Shown: in pieces, positions 4,105 to 5,098 of the stretch
Position numbering within the stretch: position 1 is the stretch's first letter
Layout of the letters: each line of letters opens with the position of its first letter
NCBI GenBank assembly: GCA_015478575.1
Contig: JADMIN010000251.1
Location: 1 to 5,098 of the forward strand
Length of the DNA stretch: 5,098 bases
Direction of reading: 5' to 3'
Source: Ktedonobacterales bacterium
GTDB taxonomy: Bacteria; Chloroflexota; Ktedonobacteria; Ktedonobacterales; JADMIN01
Notes under the pieces: generated by a model
Told to the model about the DNA's origin: nothing
Databases searched by the model: none
Seen by the model: the letters and a program-made list of their open reading frames with translations, nothing else
Translations under genes and position numbers: made by a program

Positions 4105-5098
4105 ATCCGTGCTCATCGCCAACCGCGGCGAGATCGCCGTCCGCATAATCACCGCCTGCCAGGAAATGGGCATCCGTGTGGTCGCGATCTATTCCGATGC
4201 CGACCGCGATGCCGCGCACGTGCGCGCTGCCGACGAAGCCTACCGCATCGGCCCGGCACCCGCGCACGCCAGCTACCTCAAGAGCGCGGCCATTCTGGCT
4301 GTGGCCCACGCGCATGAAGTGGAGGCCATTCACCCCGGCTACGGTTTTCTCTCCGAGAATGCTGAGTTTGCCACGGCCTGCGAGGCCGCCGGCATCATCT
4401 TCATCGGCCCGCCCCCCGCGGCCATCCGCCTGATGGGTTCGAAGACCGCGGCGAAGCGCGCGGTGGAGGCCGCGGGTGTCCCCACGGTGCCGGGCTACGC
4501 GGGCGAGACGCGCGACCCACGCGCTCTGCGCCACGAGGCAGCGCGCCTCGGCTATCCCATCATGCTAAAGGCGGCGGCGGGCGGCGGGGGCAAGGGCATG
4601 CGCGTCGTGCGCGCGCCCGGCGCGCTGGCTGAGGCGGTGGAGGCCGCCCAGCGCGAGGCGATGGCGGCCTTTGGCGATGACAGCATCTTCCTAGAGAAGC
4701 TGATCGTCGCGCCGCGCCACGTCGAGTTCCAGATCCTGGCTGACCGCTACGGCCACGTCATCCATCTCGGCGAGCGCGAGTGTTCTATCCAACGGCGCCA
4801 CCAAAAGATCGTGGAGGAAAGTCCGTGTGTCGCCCTGACACCTGACCTGCGGGCAACGATGGGCGAGGCGGCGGTGCGCGCGGCACGCGCCGCGGGCTAC
4901 GTAAACGCCGGCACCTGTGAGTTCCTGGTGGATGCCGACCGCCAGTTCTACTTCCTCGAGATGAATACCCGTTTGCAAGTCGAGCACCCCGTCACGGAAT
5001 TCGTGACCGGGCTGGATCTCGTGCGCCACCAACTGGCCATCGCCGCGGGCGAGCCGCTGATCGGCCGGATGGTTTACTTCGACACCTTGTCGAAGGAC
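4097..5098 (+). CDS. liuD: biotin carboxylase subunit, probable methylcrotonyl-CoA carboxylase alpha (partial; atypical 3' tail)
   Basis: The first 334 residues of an ATP-grasp biotin carboxylase; the frame is open to the right edge. The start MLKSVLIANRGEIAVRI is the standard N-terminus. Then come HPGYGFLSENAEF (79-91), GSKTAAK (114-120), the glycine-rich ATP loop AAAGGGGKGM (159-168) preceded by K158, RHVEFQI (207-213), ERECSIQRRHQKIVEE (226-241), GTCEFL (272-277) with E275, and the catalytic segment EMNTRLQVEHPVTE (288-301) including N290, R292 and E296. All known ATP, metal and bicarbonate residues are present. It uses ATP and bicarbonate to carboxylate biotin. Overlap with liuC by 8 bases argues for the methylcrotonyl-CoA carboxylase alpha subunit in leucine breakdown; acetyl- or propionyl-CoA carboxylase are alternatives. 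The biotin-carrier domain would lie beyond the window. After residue 321 (AGEPL) similarity ends: the last 13 residues (IGRMVYFDTLSKD) do not match the expected continuation leading to GHAxExR. Confidence 0.85.
   Translation, partial: MLKSVLIANRGEIAVRIITACQEMGIRVVAIYSDADRDAAHVRAADEAYRIGPAPAHASYLKSAAILAVAHAHEVEAIHPGYGFLSENAEFATACEAAGIIFIGPPPAAIRLMGSKTAAKRAVEAAGVPTVPGYAGETRDPRALRHEAARLGYPIMLKAAAGGGGKGMRVVRAPGALAEAVEAAQREAMAAFGDDSIFLEKLIVAPRHVEFQILADRYGHVIHLGERECSIQRRHQKIVEESPCVALTPDLRATMGEAAVRAARAAGYVNAGTCEFLVDADRQFYFLEMNTRLQVEHPVTEFVTGLDLVRHQLAIAAGEPLIGRMVYFDTLSKD
5077..5095. repeat. 8-base inverted repeat at the right edge
   Basis: CTTCGACA (5077-5084) and TGTCGAAG (5088-5095) are exact complements separated by CCT. 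It lies in the 39-base tail where biotin-carboxylase similarity has stopped. It resembles short dispersed palindromic elements with CCTTCGACA cores that I recall from several bacterial genomes, but identity cannot be established here. Confidence 0.6.

Noticed and set aside
3950..5032. Long minus-strand ORFs opposite liuC and the biotin carboxylase
   Set aside because: They are antisense shadows of two strongly conserved genes, typical of high-GC DNA, and show no family features of their own.

Overview
The window is high-GC bacterial DNA with strongly GC-rich third codon positions and tightly packed genes. It encodes five well-supported proteins plus one fragment, arranged as two divergent transcription units around a roughly 310-base intergenic region. 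The gene content (leucine-degradation enzymes, a queuosine-precursor transporter, a HisC-like aminotransferase) fits an aerobic heterotroph. Chloroflexota or another high-GC phylum is possible, but nothing here fixes the taxon. Genes are cut at both ends, which is compatible with a short metagenomic contig, although that is not certain.

Left, minus strand (about 1-2161): read 5' to 3', a calcineurin-like metallophosphoesterase is followed after 16 bases by a HisC-family PLP aminotransferase. After 15 more bases comes an FAD-dependent amine/amino-acid oxidase of the monomeric sarcosine oxidase type, which is cut off at the left edge after 60 residues. Each gene has a clear Shine-Dalgarno sequence, so they probably form one operon. 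The pathway is not obvious. No other histidine-biosynthesis gene is visible, and the aminotransferase lacks part of the usual HisC N-terminal signature.

Middle (2162-2470): the divergent intergenic region holds six tandem copies of a 9-base unit ending in a perfect 12-base palindrome, a C8 run, a candidate sigma-70-type promoter pointing right, and short hairpin-forming repeats in the presumed leader of the rightward unit.

Right, plus strand (2471-5098): a VUT/YhhQ-family queuosine-precursor transporter comes first. After a 50-base gap containing two hairpins, the second with the ribosome binding site in its loop, comes a LiuC-type 3-methylglutaconyl-CoA hydratase. This overlaps by 8 bases the start of a biotin carboxylase subunit, most likely the alpha subunit of methylcrotonyl-CoA carboxylase (LiuD). 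LiuD and LiuC carry out consecutive steps of leucine breakdown: 3-methylcrotonyl-CoA is carboxylated to 3-methylglutaconyl-CoA, which is then hydrated to HMG-CoA.

The most interesting observations are the structured leader in front of liuC and the loss of biotin-carboxylase similarity in the last 39 bases, which contain an 8-base inverted repeat. The tandem repeat array and the functionally unassigned aminotransferase/oxidase/phosphoesterase operon follow. I found no convincing evidence of a wholly new system.
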